This document shows, in pieces, positions 7,233-15,011 of a stretch of DNA of 33,253 nt; the first letter of the stretch is position 1, and each line of letters starts with the position of its first letter. The position numbers and the translations under genes are program-made. The notes under the pieces are model-generated. The model was given only the letters and a program-made list of their open reading frames with translations, searched no databases and had not been told where the DNA came from. The DNA comes from JBAZLV01 sp041650055 (lineage in GTDB: Bacteria; Nitrospirota; UBA9217), in NCBI GenBank assembly GCA_041650055.1, contig JBAZLV010000025.1, forward strand, positions 1-33,253. Reading direction: 5' to 3'.

Positions 7233-7886
7233 ATGCCCAAATTTTCAGCAATTCTTTTTGATCTGGATGGAACCCTGGCAAATCCCAAAGAAGGGATTAC
7301 GAAATGCATTCAGTTTGCCTTGACACAGCTCGACATTCAGCCCCCTGAAGCTGACAAGCTGGTCTGGTGTATCGGGCCACCGCTTCGGGAATCGTTTTCC
7401 CGCCTATTGAACACAATAGATGAAAAAAAGGTCGAACAGGCCTTGCTCGAATATCGCAGACGATACACGGAAATCGGCATGTATGAGAACGAACTGTATC
7501 CGGATATTATTCCTATTCTTGAAAATATTCAAAGTGCGGAATACGATATTTTTCTGGCCACATCGAAACCTCGAATGTATGCCAAAAAAATTCTTGAGCA
7601 CTTTCATATAAGCCGTTTTTTCACTGGAATCCATGGAAGCGAACTGAACGGCCATCTGACTGACAAACAGGAACTCATTGCCCATATTCTTGATTGTGAA
7701 AAGATTAACTGCAAAGCTGCTCTTATGGTGGGTGATCGATCACATGACATTGTGGGCGGGAAAAAGAATGGCCTCATGACTGCTGCTGTCACGTATGGTT
7801 ATGGAAGCCTCGAAGAGATCACGAAGGCGATGCCTGACATGATTCTGAATACGCCCAAAGATCTTGAAACTTTTCTTCTTCCTTAA
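7233..7886 (+). CDS. HAD-superfamily hydrolase, phosphoglycolate phosphatase-like
   Basis: This 217-residue HAD subfamily IA phosphatase has motif I, LFDLDGTL, near the N-terminus, where the first Asp is the nucleophile. Motif II is the serine in 'LATSKPRMYAKK' with the following lysines. The motif III/IV region is 'MVGDRSHDIVGGKKNG'. The segment 'CIGPPLRESF' in the cap is typical of Gph-like proteins annotated as phosphoglycolate phosphatase or 5'-nucleotidase, so the exact substrate is uncertain. The open frame extends upstream to 7131, but AAGGGA just before 7233 and the usual family N-terminus (MPKFSAILFDLDGT) favour the later start. It ends 22 bp before the DUF1848 gene, probably co-transcribed. 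Confidence 0.85.
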   Translation: MPKFSAILFDLDGTLANPKEGITKCIQFALTQLDIQPPEADKLVWCIGPPLRESFSRLLNTIDEKKVEQALLEYRRRYTEIGMYENELYPDIIPILENIQSAEYDIFLATSKPRMYAKKILEHFHISRFFTGIHGSELNGHLTDKQELIAHILDCEKINCKAALMVGDRSHDIVGGKKNGLMTAAVTYGYGSLEEITKAMPDMILNTPKDLETFLLP

Positions 7887-7908
7887 GATTCATCGATTAA
7901 CAATAACA

Positions 7909-8832
7909 ATGAAACAGATTATTTCAGCAAGCAGGCGCACCGATATTCCTGCATATTATTCTGAATGGCTCATCAGGAGGCTCAAAGCCGGTTTTGTCAT
8001 GGTCCAGCAGCCATTCTCGCAAAAATATTTTCCTGTTTCTTTGCAACCGGAAACCGTAGGCGCAATTGTGCTCTGGTCAAAAAATTATTCGCCGTTGCTC
8101 CCCAGACTTGAATTAATCGAACAAACAACGAAAAACTTCTTTTTTCATTTCACCATTACCGGGCATGCGGAGCTGGAATCCAACGCACCTGATTACACGG
8201 ATGCAGTAAAGGATTTTATCTTTATCTCAAAGCGGTATTCTCCGAAGCAGCTGGTCTGGAGGTTTGATCCGATCTGTATAACGGACAAACTTTCCTTCGA
8301 ACTGCATGAAGAACGTTTCCTGAATTGCGCACGTCTCTTAAAAGGACATGCCACACGCTGTTTTGTCAGCTTTGTACATCCCTACAAAAAAGTCATTACG
8401 AATATCAAACAGGATACCAATCATGCATTGGCTCGATTAACCGATACGGTAAAAAAAGACTTTGCTCGGAAACTAGCATCCCATGCTCAGCGCTATGGAA
8501 TCAGGATGCATGCCTGCTGTAATGACTTTCTCGTTTCTGACACGATTGGAAAGGCAAGCTGTATAAACGGTCATTCTCTTTCAGAACTCTTTCATACTCC
8601 GTTTTCGAAACAAGCAGCTTCCCTGAGAAAAGAATGTGCCTGCACGAAAAGCATTGATATCGGTGAATACAACACCTGTCCTCAGGGATGCGTTTATTGT
8701 TATGCCACCATTGACAAAAAGCAGGCAATGACGGTTCATCAGCGGCATAACCCTGATTGGAATTCACTTGGCGGAGATATCCCGGAAACAGAATTAACGA
8801 TGCAGAAAAAACAGGCATCATTTCCGTATTAA
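7909..8832 (+). CDS. DUF1848 family protein with C-terminal cysteine cluster
   Basis: The 307-residue protein begins MKQIISASRRTDIPAYYSEW, the hallmark of DUF1848 (function unknown), and carries 'AIVLWSKN' and 'LVWRFDPI', also typical. Near the C-terminus, CxC (in 'KECACTKSIDIG') is followed by 'YNTCPQGCVYCYA', a C-x3-C-x2-C pattern (CPQGCVYC) like those that hold an iron-sulfur cluster in radical-SAM enzymes. Cluster binding is an inference. The ATG at 7909 is chosen because the family N-terminus starts there; the frame is open to 7864 inside the HAD gene. No clear ribosome binding site precedes it, so translation may be coupled to the HAD gene 22 bp upstream. Confidence 0.82.
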   Translation: MKQIISASRRTDIPAYYSEWLIRRLKAGFVMVQQPFSQKYFPVSLQPETVGAIVLWSKNYSPLLPRLELIEQTTKNFFFHFTITGHAELESNAPDYTDAVKDFIFISKRYSPKQLVWRFDPICITDKLSFELHEERFLNCARLLKGHATRCFVSFVHPYKKVITNIKQDTNHALARLTDTVKKDFARKLASHAQRYGIRMHACCNDFLVSDTIGKASCINGHSLSELFHTPFSKQAASLRKECACTKSIDIGEYNTCPQGCVYCYATIDKKQAMTVHQRHNPDWNSLGGDIPETELTMQKKQASFPY

Positions 8833-8856
8833 TATAAACGCAAAAATTTGTTACAC

Positions 8857-8948
8857 TGTCATTGCGAGCGACCGCAGGGAGCGTGGCAATCTCGCTGTTC
8901 ACGTTGTTAAAAATGGATTGCTTCGTCGTTAACCTCCTTGCAATGACA
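8857..8948. repeat. MITE-like repeat with inverted ends (GTCATTGCGAG type)
   Basis: The 92-bp unit starts with TGTCATTGCGAGCG and ends with CTCCTTGCAATGACA. TGTCATTGC (8857-8865) and GCAATGACA (8940-8948) are perfect inverse copies. Inside are 'GGCAATCTC' and 'GGATTGCTTCGTCG'. This is recognisably the non-coding palindromic repeat GTCATTGCGAGCG...GAGATTGCTTCGTCG...GCAATGAC, common between genes in many Desulfobacterota and Nitrospirota genomes. No coding capacity is seen. Confidence 0.75.
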
Positions 8949-9035
8949 CAATATTAAATGCATGTATTAGGCAGATATAGGTCGCAATAGCACCATCTTC
9001 TTGATAAAATCATTCGGGGAAGACACTGATAACTG

Positions 9036-9064
9036 TTGACAGAAATTTCAGAAAACTTTACAGT
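9036..9064 (+). promoter_or_regulatory. predicted promoter of mltA
   Basis: TTGACA (9036-9041), a 17-bp spacer and TACAGT (9059-9064) form a sigma-70-type promoter. GAGG at 9097-9100 precedes the ATG at 9106. Confidence 0.6.
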
Positions 9065-9105
9065 ATTCTTCGTAATCCAGTGATAAAGAAGACAATGAGG
9101 TAGGC

Positions 9106-10293
9106 ATGATAAGAATTTGTTCAGTTTGTATGATGCTTGTTTTTCTATTTTCCTGTGGAAAAACCCTTCCTGTTACCAAACCGGCTGACGCGCTTTCCCG
9201 TATTTCATGGTGGAGGGCGGAAAAGCCAACTGATGATCTCGTATTCAAGGATATGGCTGCTGCAGTACGAAGAAGCCTTGAATATTATGAAACCCTGCCG
9301 CCGGAAACCGTGTTTTTCTTTGGCCCTGAAAAAATCTCCTCTTTTGATCTTATAATGACGCTTCGTAATTTTCTTTTGATTATAGAAAACGATTCTCTTC
9401 CGTATCAGCAAAAAATCGATCTCATAAAAAAAAGCTTTACAGCATATCGGGTCGCAGGATCGAATGGCCGGGGAAAAATGCTGGTTACCGGATACTACGA
9501 GCCCGTCATATCCTGCAGAAACATGCCGGATGCCACATTCAAATACCCATTGTATAAAAGGCCGAATGATATCATTGAAGTGGATCTGTCTCTTTTTGGA
9601 ATCGATGCCCCGAGAAACAAAATTCTCGGGCGGATGGAGAATAAAAAAGTAGTTCCCTATTATTCACGAGAAGAAATCGATCAAAAAAGGATGCTTGCTG
9701 AAAAGAAACTCGAAATTCTCTGGTGTTCGGATCTTATGGATATTCATGTGCTGCAGGTACAGGGCTCCGGCAAGGCGGACCTCGGAGACGGCAGAATCGT
9801 AAGCGTCCTGTATAATGGCCAAAATGGCAGACAATACCGGAGTATCGGGAAATATCTTCTTGAAGAAGGAATCATCCCAAAGGAAGCCATGTCTCTTCAG
9901 GCAATCAGAGACTATGTCAAAAACAATCCGGATAAACTCATCGATGTATTGAATAAGAACCCAAGTTATGTTTTTTTCCGGCTTGATGACGGTCCTTCAC
10001 TCGGCTCGCTCAGCGTTCCCTTGACACCCGGCAGATCCATTGCAACGGACAACAGGCTGCTTCCCAAAGGAGCACTCGGTTTTTTGGTTTCATACAAACC
10101 GGTTATTGAAAACGGCAGCATAAAATCATGGGAACCATTTACCCGTTTCGTGATGAACCAGGATACCGGCGGCGCAATCAAAGGGCCGGGCAGGGTTGAT
10201 CTTTTCTGGGGACAGGGACAGGAAGCAGAATTAAGCGCCGGACACCTCCAGCATGAGGGAGAACTTTATTTTCTTCTCTGGAAAAAGGACTAG
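9106..10293 (+). CDS. mltA: membrane-bound lytic murein transglycosylase A (MltA), probable lipoprotein
   Basis: MltA cleaves the MurNAc-GlcNAc bond of peptidoglycan to leave 1,6-anhydro ends. This 395-residue protein starts with a short hydrophobic segment ending in LFSCG, a plausible lipobox with C17 as the lipidated residue, so it is probably anchored in the outer membrane. The MltA core follows: 'TGYYEPVIS' at about 125-135 and 'LQVQGSGKADLGDG' at about 220. The C-terminal 3D (double-psi barrel) domain has 'LTPGRSIATDNRLLPKGA', 'MNQDTGGAIKGPGRVDLFWG' and the closing 'GELYFLLWK'. D365 in VDLF corresponds, from memory, to the catalytic Asp308 of E. coli MltA. The gene has its own promoter. 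It ends 2 bp from the stop of the convergent small membrane protein gene. Confidence 0.92.
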   Translation: MIRICSVCMMLVFLFSCGKTLPVTKPADALSRISWWRAEKPTDDLVFKDMAAAVRRSLEYYETLPPETVFFFGPEKISSFDLIMTLRNFLLIIENDSLPYQQKIDLIKKSFTAYRVAGSNGRGKMLVTGYYEPVISCRNMPDATFKYPLYKRPNDIIEVDLSLFGIDAPRNKILGRMENKKVVPYYSREEIDQKRMLAEKKLEILWCSDLMDIHVLQVQGSGKADLGDGRIVSVLYNGQNGRQYRSIGKYLLEEGIIPKEAMSLQAIRDYVKNNPDKLIDVLNKNPSYVFFRLDDGPSLGSLSVPLTPGRSIATDNRLLPKGALGFLVSYKPVIENGSIKSWEPFTRFVMNQDTGGAIKGPGRVDLFWGQGQEAELSAGHLQHEGELYFLLWKKD

Positions 10294-10295
10294 CC

Positions 10296-10463
10296 TTATC
10301 TGATCAGTCCTTTCGTCAGATAGAGGCCGAACAGGAGGCAACTCCAGGCAATTGCTGTTAATGAAGAAGCAACCTTGTTCAATTGAAAATCATCCATTCT
10401 CCGGAATAAAAAAGAAATGAAAAAGGCTGTCATTGCAAAAACCAGCACCCATGTTTCGAGCAT
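10296..10463 (-). CDS. 55-residue predicted membrane protein of unknown function
   Basis: The ORF beginning at 10463 encodes two hydrophobic segments, WVLVFAMTAFFISFLF (about 5-20) and a second around VASSLTAIAWSCLLFGLYL (about 32-50), joined by a charged loop, RRMDDFQLNK. GAAGGAGT lies directly before this ATG, and an extended -10 promoter sits upstream (10502-10510), so the gene looks real although short. The same frame is open further upstream to 10634, but that part has no ribosome binding site and is unlike a membrane protein. I do not recognise the family. It is convergent with mltA and divergent from ubiE. Confidence 0.6.
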   Translation of the reverse strand: MLETWVLVFAMTAFFISFLFRRMDDFQLNKVASSLTAIAWSCLLFGLYLTKGLIR

Positions 10464-10501
10464 GGTGGTACTCCTTCTCGTAGTTGTTTTTATATAATCA
10501 A

Positions 10502-10510
10502 AGTATAGCA
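10502..10510 (-). promoter_or_regulatory. extended -10 promoter of the 55-residue membrane protein gene
   Basis: On the minus strand the sequence is TGCTATACT, a TGn plus TATACT extended -10. No good -35 is needed or seen. The expected leader is about 30-35 nt. Confidence 0.5.
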
Positions 10511-10587
10511 CCTTGAAATCGTACCTGGTGTACCGCATTTTTAGATCATGGCCACTCTGATGCATAATCCTCGATGAAAGGCAATTC

Positions 10588-11292
10588 ATGTCAACAGAAA
10601 CACGAGAACGCCGCATACATGATATGTTTACCATTGTTGCTCCGTATATTGATTTTTTTACCCGTAGTTTCAGCCTGGGACTTGATCATTATTGGAGGAA
10701 AAGAGCGGTTTCCTTGTCAGGAATCAAGGAAGGCGACAGGGTGCTGGATCTGTGCTCGGGAACCGGAGAACTGGCTTTTATTCTTGCTGATCAGGTAGGA
10801 AAAACCGGATTGGTGACGGGAATAGATTTTTGCGATAACATGATCACCTTTGCAAAAAAGAAGAAAAGCGATGAATATTTAAATATAACATTTTTATCCG
10901 GTGATGCAAAAAATGTCCCTTTCCCGGACAACAGTTTTGATGCTGTAACCGTTGCCTTTGGAATGAGAAATATTCCTAATACACTTTCTGCTCTTCAAGA
11001 AATACAACGGGTGCTGAGACCAGGCGGGAAATTTATGTGTCTTGAACTTACCCAGCCAGAAAACCCCTGGTTTCTGAAAATCTACCGCTGGTATGTGTTT
11101 AAAATCATGCCGTTCATCAGCAGGCTGATAATGAAAACGGCTGCGCCATTTCAATATCTTCCCCGCTCTATTCAGGAATTTTATCAGCCGGAGACATTTA
11201 AGGACATTATTTCTTCAAACGGTTTTTCCAACATAACGGTAAGATCAATAACCCTTGGAGTCGCTACGGTTTATAAGGCAGAGAAAACATAA
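10588..11292 (+). CDS. ubiE: demethylmenaquinone/2-polyprenyl-1,4-benzoquinol methyltransferase
   Basis: UbiE/MenG uses S-adenosylmethionine to methylate the quinone ring in the last step of menaquinone synthesis, or an intermediate step for ubiquinone. In this 234-residue protein the SAM-binding motif VLDLCSGTGELAF is at about 53-65. The family signatures 'DNSFDAVTVAFGMRNIPN' and 'RVLRPGGKFMCLEL' follow. C-terminal 'YLPRSIQEFYQPETF' and 'GVATVYKA' are typical of UbiE. In an anaerobe the product is more likely menaquinone (menG), but no other quinone genes are in the window. GAAAGG upstream serves as the ribosome binding site. The gene is convergent with ntrC, with only 54 bp between them and no obvious terminator. 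Confidence 0.9.
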   Translation: MSTETRERRIHDMFTIVAPYIDFFTRSFSLGLDHYWRKRAVSLSGIKEGDRVLDLCSGTGELAFILADQVGKTGLVTGIDFCDNMITFAKKKKSDEYLNITFLSGDAKNVPFPDNSFDAVTVAFGMRNIPNTLSALQEIQRVLRPGGKFMCLELTQPENPWFLKIYRWYVFKIMPFISRLIMKTAAPFQYLPRSIQEFYQPETFKDIISSNGFSNITVRSITLGVATVYKAEKT

Positions 11293-11346
11293 TGGAATGT
11301 ATTTCCAAACATTATTTAATCTGCATTCCTCTATCCCGTTGTCTTG

Positions 11347-12780
11347 CTACTCTTTTCTCTTTATCAAAGGAAATTGTATTCTCAATTCCTTCATCTTTTT
11401 TCTGAGCGTATTGCGATTGATTCCCAGAAGATTTGCCGCCCGAACCTGGTTACCTTCTGTTTTTTTTAAAACAAGGGAAAGAAGCGGTTTTTCTACCTTC
11501 TGAACCACGAGGGAATAGATATCGCCGGAATCAAGACCGCCCATCCGGTCGACCAGATCGGCGATCTTTTCTTCAAGAAAATTTTCAAATGACAGGGGAA
11601 TCCCCTCTTTCGGCTTAAAAATCTGCGGAGGAAGCGTGTCCGGAGAAATTGTATGCCCTGCTGAAAGAATCACTGCACGCTGGATAGCGTTTTCAAGTTC
11701 CCGCACATTCCCCGGCCAGTCGTAACTCCTGAGAATTTTTTCGGTTTCCAACGTAAGCTCATGATTCCTGCCCTGCCCGGACTGATATCGGCGCATAAAA
11801 TATTCGGCAAGCGGAACAATGTCGTCCTTACGCTTCCTGAGCGGCGGTACTGATATCTGAATCACATTCAATCGATAGAAAAGATCCTCACGAAATTTTT
11901 TTTCACGCACTGCCTTTTCCAGATTTTGATGCGTTGCAGCAATAACCCGGACATCGGTTTTAATCGGCTCGACACTTCCGACGCGTTCGAATTCATGCTC
12001 CTGCAGCACTCGCAAAAGTTTTGCCTGAAGCTGCGAACTCATGTCCCCGATCTCATCCAGAAACAAGGTGCCGCCTGCGGCTGCCTCAAATTTTCCGATC
12101 TTTCGTGCTATCGCTCCGGTAAATGCTCCTTTCTCATGCCCAAAAAGCTCGCTTTCCAAAAGCTCCGAAGGAATCGCGGCTGAATTCACTGCAATGAAGG
12201 GATGTCCTGACCGTTTGCTGTGATAATGAATGGCACGGGATACAAGCTCCTTGCCAGTGCCGCTTTCTCCTTGAATCAAAACCGTTGCATCAGTTTCTGC
12301 AACCTTTCCAATGGTTTTGTAGAGCTCCTGCATGAGCGGTGTGTTTCCGATCAATTCTCCTTCATATTTCTCCCGAACTTCCGACCGCAAGGTGGTTACT
12401 TCCATAGAAAGCCGCCGGACATCGAGCGCCTTCCTGGCAAGAATGGTCACTTCATCGAGATCAAACGGCTTGGTGATATATTCAAATGCTCCCTGACGCA
12501 TAGCTTCAATGGCGTTTTGCATGGTTGCCTGGGCAGTCATAATAATGACTTCCGGAGAATTATCCTGCTTCTTTATTTCTCGGAGCGCCTCCAGTCCGGT
12601 CATACCAGGCATCCTGATATCCATAAGGACAACTGCAATATCGCCTTCCTTGATTCGTTCAAGCGCCTGAGCAGCATCCGTTGCAAATGCCAGCTCGATT
12701 GATTCCTTCTCGAGAGCCTTCTGCAGCACCCAGCGGACGCTTTCGTCATCGTCGACAATCAGTACTTTTTCATAGGGCAT
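11347..12780 (-). CDS. ntrC: NtrC-family sigma-54-dependent response regulator
   Basis: This 477-residue protein has the three NtrC domains. The receiver domain (1-120) has phospho-acceptor D54 in VVLMDIRMPG. The AAA+ sigma-54 activator domain (about 140-375) has Walker A GESGTGKE, the sigma-54-contacting loop GAFTGA, Walker B LFLDEIGDM and 'DWPGNVRELENAI'. The C-terminus is a Fis-type helix-turn-helix (NQVRAANLLGINRNTLRKK). It is known to turn on sigma-54 promoters, usually for nitrogen assimilation, although close relatives (ZraR/AtoC type) control other stress functions. The gene follows ntrB by 61 bp on the same strand, and the two form a two-component operon. The cognate targets are not visible in the window. 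Confidence 0.88.
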   Translation of the reverse strand: MPYEKVLIVDDDESVRWVLQKALEKESIELAFATDAAQALERIKEGDIAVVLMDIRMPGMTGLEALREIKKQDNSPEVIIMTAQATMQNAIEAMRQGAFEYITKPFDLDEVTILARKALDVRRLSMEVTTLRSEVREKYEGELIGNTPLMQELYKTIGKVAETDATVLIQGESGTGKELVSRAIHYHSKRSGHPFIAVNSAAIPSELLESELFGHEKGAFTGAIARKIGKFEAAAGGTLFLDEIGDMSSQLQAKLLRVLQEHEFERVGSVEPIKTDVRVIAATHQNLEKAVREKKFREDLFYRLNVIQISVPPLRKRKDDIVPLAEYFMRRYQSGQGRNHELTLETEKILRSYDWPGNVRELENAIQRAVILSAGHTISPDTLPPQIFKPKEGIPLSFENFLEEKIADLVDRMGGLDSGDIYSLVVQKVEKPLLSLVLKKTEGNQVRAANLLGINRNTLRKKMKELRIQFPLIKRKE

Positions 12781-12841
12781 GGCTGATCTCTTTCTCTTTT
12801 ATATGCTTGATCCCGCATGAATCGCTGGTACATGTTACCAA

Positions 12842-13948
12842 CTACTCTGCAAGCGGTAAATAAACCCTGAATGTTGTCCCTTTTCTTTCACAACTTTCCA
12901 CGTTTATTATGCCGAGATGCTCCTGAATGATCTGGTAAGAAAGCGCCAGACCAAGCCCGACTCCACGGTCCTTGGTCGTAAAGAACGGTGTAAAAATATT
13001 CTGTAAATTTTTTTCTTCAATTCCCATTCCCTCATCAATGACCTTGACGACCATCAACCGCTGTTTCTTGCTGTTTGTGTGAACGCTTGAAAAAAGATCG
13101 GACATCCTGGTTACGATGCTCAGTTTCCCGCCGGAAGGCATGGCATCGATGGCATTCATGATAAGATTTAAAAACACCTGAACAAGCTGATCGTAATTTC
13201 CATTGACCTCAGGCAGGCTTGGATCATACTGGCGAGAAAGTACGATCCTGTTTTTTCGCAGCAATTCCTCCTGGAATACCAATGCACGATCAAGGATGCC
13301 ATGGATATTCAACGGCTGGATTTCGTGCTGTTTTATGCGCGTGAAATCCAGCATCCCTTCAAGCACGGCATTCAACCGGTCAGCCTCCTTCACAATGACA
13401 TCAAGATACTCTCCAAAATTTTTATGCGGAGAAACGCCGGCATAAATCTCAGATTTCATGAGCTGGGCTGCTCCGCGGATACCGACAAGCGGGTTTTTAA
13501 TTTCATGAGCGATTCCTGTTGCGATCATTCCTATGGCAGCCAGCCTGTCTGATCTTCGAATCCGTTCCTTGAGGTCCTGCATGGATGCCTGGTTGCGAAT
13601 GGAAAGAATAACACTGGCCGGCTTTCCTTCATGATCTGTAACAAGACTCGTCGTAATCCCAGCCGCAATTGACGGTCTGTTTTTCAGTGTCAGGAGAGCT
13701 TCATCGTCCGAATAGGACCTTCCGGTTGAAACTGTTTTTTCAATGTGCTGCAGAAGAGCCCTATTCGCCGGAAAAAGATCGCGGAGCATTTTCCCGGTTG
13801 CATCATGTGCGGGAATGCCGGTCATTTCCTCGATTGCCCTGTTCCATACCAGCACCTGGCCAGCCAAATCCAGAACAACAACACCGTCAACAATACCGTC
13901 CAGGATGTCCCGGGTGAGGTCCTGAAAGTGAACATATTCTGCTTTCAT
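12842..13948 (-). CDS. ntrB: NtrB-type PAS sensor histidine kinase
   Basis: The 368-residue soluble kinase has a PAS domain at about 10-125 ('DILDGIVDGVVVLDLAGQVLVWN'), then HisKA with phospho-acceptor H148 in GIAHEIKNPLVGIRGAA. The HATPase domain follows, with an N-box ('NLIMNAIDAMPSGG'), DEGMGI, 'PFFTTKDRGVGLGLALS' and a final 'GTTFRVYLPL'. No membrane segments are present, as in NtrB, which senses nitrogen status through PII. The frame runs up to 14107, but that stretch overlaps the divergent EamA gene and is not conserved-looking, so the ATG at 13948 is chosen. No ribosome binding site precedes it. A promoter-like pair ends 6 nt upstream, so the message may be leaderless. The gene is co-directional with ntrC. 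Confidence 0.85.
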   Translation of the reverse strand: MKAEYVHFQDLTRDILDGIVDGVVVLDLAGQVLVWNRAIEEMTGIPAHDATGKMLRDLFPANRALLQHIEKTVSTGRSYSDDEALLTLKNRPSIAAGITTSLVTDHEGKPASVILSIRNQASMQDLKERIRRSDRLAAIGMIATGIAHEIKNPLVGIRGAAQLMKSEIYAGVSPHKNFGEYLDVIVKEADRLNAVLEGMLDFTRIKQHEIQPLNIHGILDRALVFQEELLRKNRIVLSRQYDPSLPEVNGNYDQLVQVFLNLIMNAIDAMPSGGKLSIVTRMSDLFSSVHTNSKKQRLMVVKVIDEGMGIEEKNLQNIFTPFFTTKDRGVGLGLALSYQIIQEHLGIINVESCERKGTTFRVYLPLAE

Positions 13949-13954
13949 GCATGA

Positions 13955-13983
13955 TTGATAGCATAATATATTTGATGATTCAA
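13955..13983 (-). promoter_or_regulatory. predicted promoter of ntrB, leaderless-type spacing
   Basis: On the minus strand, TTGAAT (13978-13983), a 17-bp spacer and TATCAA (13955-13960, preceded by TGC) lie 6 nt before the ATG at 13948. This overlaps the divergent eamA promoter, so the two may compete. Confidence 0.4.
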
Positions 13984-14001
13984 GATAATTTATGGTATAG
14001 T
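13972..14001 (+). promoter_or_regulatory. predicted promoter of the EamA transporter gene
   Basis: TTGATG (13972-13977), an 18-bp spacer and TATAGT (13996-14001) with an upstream TGG (extended -10). AAGGA at 14031-14035 is the ribosome binding site for the ATG at 14046. Confidence 0.55.
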
Positions 14002-14045
14002 CTCGGCACCGCAATGAAGCCTGCCTCGTAAAGGATACGTGAATC

Positions 14046-14915
14046 ATGCTGAATCCGCGCCTTTTTCTTGTTGCAGTCATCTGGGGTATAAACTTTCCTG
14101 TGGTCAAATTCGCACTTGCAGATTTTTATCCACTCAGTTTCACATTGGTGCGATTTATCCTAGCTGCGCTCTTTCTTATTGCAGTCATGCTCCTTCAACG
14201 AGAATCATTCTTCATAGCTCCAGCAGACCGGACGGCTGTTTTAAAACTCGGCTTTGTGGGAATCACGGTTTACAATCTTTTCTTCATGTACGGGCTCAAT
14301 TATACGACCGCATCAAATTCGGCGCTTATTATTGCGCTTTCCCCGCTCTTTGCTGTGCTGATCCAAAGGAGATCCGGTAGTGAACGGCTTAGCCTTCGAA
14401 GTTTACTCGGATTTCTCATCGCATTCGCAGGCGTACTCTTAATTATCAAAAGCCATTCTGGCGCATTTCAGTATTCATCGCGTGAATTCTGGGGAGACAT
14501 GCTCACGCTCATTGCCTCAATTGCATGGGCGCTGTATACGGTACAGGCGGTGCCGCTTCTCCAAAAATATTCCCCGATCAAGGTTACTGCCTACAGCATG
14601 ACTGCTGGAAGTGTTCTGCTTCTGCCATTTGCCTTCTCTGAAATGAACATGCAGGCCTGGCAAACAATCTCCGCTTGTTCATGGTACGCGCTCCTGTTTG
14701 CATCCATTATTTCAGGAGGAGTCGCTTTTACCCTCTGGTACCAGGGCGTCAAACAGATCGGAGTTGCTCGGACCGTTGTGTATCATTATGTCATGCCCTG
14801 CGCCGCTGTTGCCGTTGCCGTGCTTTTTCTCGGGGAACAGATTACCATGATGAAACTGGCGGGCGGAATCGCGGTTCTTCTTGGGATTCTTCTTGTTCAA
14901 AAAAATCAAAAATAG
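14046..14915 (+). CDS. EamA/DMT-family transporter
   Basis: This 289-residue protein has about ten hydrophobic segments arranged as two EamA repeats. The first repeat shows 'FLVAVIWGINFPVVKFAL', the typical opening of the family. The second shows 'SIAWALYTVQAVPLL' and ends with 'LGEQITMMKLAGGIAVLLGILLV', the usual last helices. Members export metabolites such as amino acids or purines across the inner membrane, but the substrate cannot be inferred here. The gene is transcribed alone, from a promoter that overlaps that of ntrB, and ends in a hairpin terminator overlapping its own stop codon. Confidence 0.88.
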   Translation: MLNPRLFLVAVIWGINFPVVKFALADFYPLSFTLVRFILAALFLIAVMLLQRESFFIAPADRTAVLKLGFVGITVYNLFFMYGLNYTTASNSALIIALSPLFAVLIQRRSGSERLSLRSLLGFLIAFAGVLLIIKSHSGAFQYSSREFWGDMLTLIASIAWALYTVQAVPLLQKYSPIKVTAYSMTAGSVLLLPFAFSEMNMQAWQTISACSWYALLFASIISGGVAFTLWYQGVKQIGVARTVVYHYVMPCAAVAVAVLFLGEQITMMKLAGGIAVLLGILLVQKNQK

Positions 14916-14931
14916 CAGTATCGCTATTTTT
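14908..14931 (+). terminator. Rho-independent terminator overlapping the EamA stop codon
   Basis: AAAAATAGC (14908-14916) pairs perfectly with GCTATTTTT (14923-14931), loop 6, ending in a T run. The stop codon (14913-14915) lies within the left arm. Confidence 0.65.
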
Positions 14932-14967
14932 CAAACGGCATAATCATCCCATCTTTCGTACTTTTTT

Positions 14968-14976
14968 TGCTATACT
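14968..14976 (+). promoter_or_regulatory. extended -10 promoter of the superoxide dismutase gene
   Basis: TGCTATACT (TGn plus TATACT at 14971-14976), 35 bp before the ATG. GGGAGGA (15002-15008) is the ribosome binding site. Confidence 0.55.
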
Positions 14977-15011
14977 ATAAAAAATTAAATTATTCGAGTA
15001 CGGGAGGAACT

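Noticed and set aside
12220..12702. 160-codon open frame antisense to ntrC
   Set aside because: Lies wholly opposite conserved REC and AAA+ coding sequence; cysteine- and histidine-rich composition typical of antisense translation.
9000..14045. Sigma-54 (GG-N10-GC) promoters expected near an NtrC-type regulator
   Set aside because: No convincing TGGCAC-N5-TTGC match was noticed by eye; a motif scan would be needed to exclude weaker ones.
13949..14107. Longer N-terminus for NtrB
   Set aside because: Would overlap the divergent EamA gene and its promoter, and the added residues lack PAS or membrane features.
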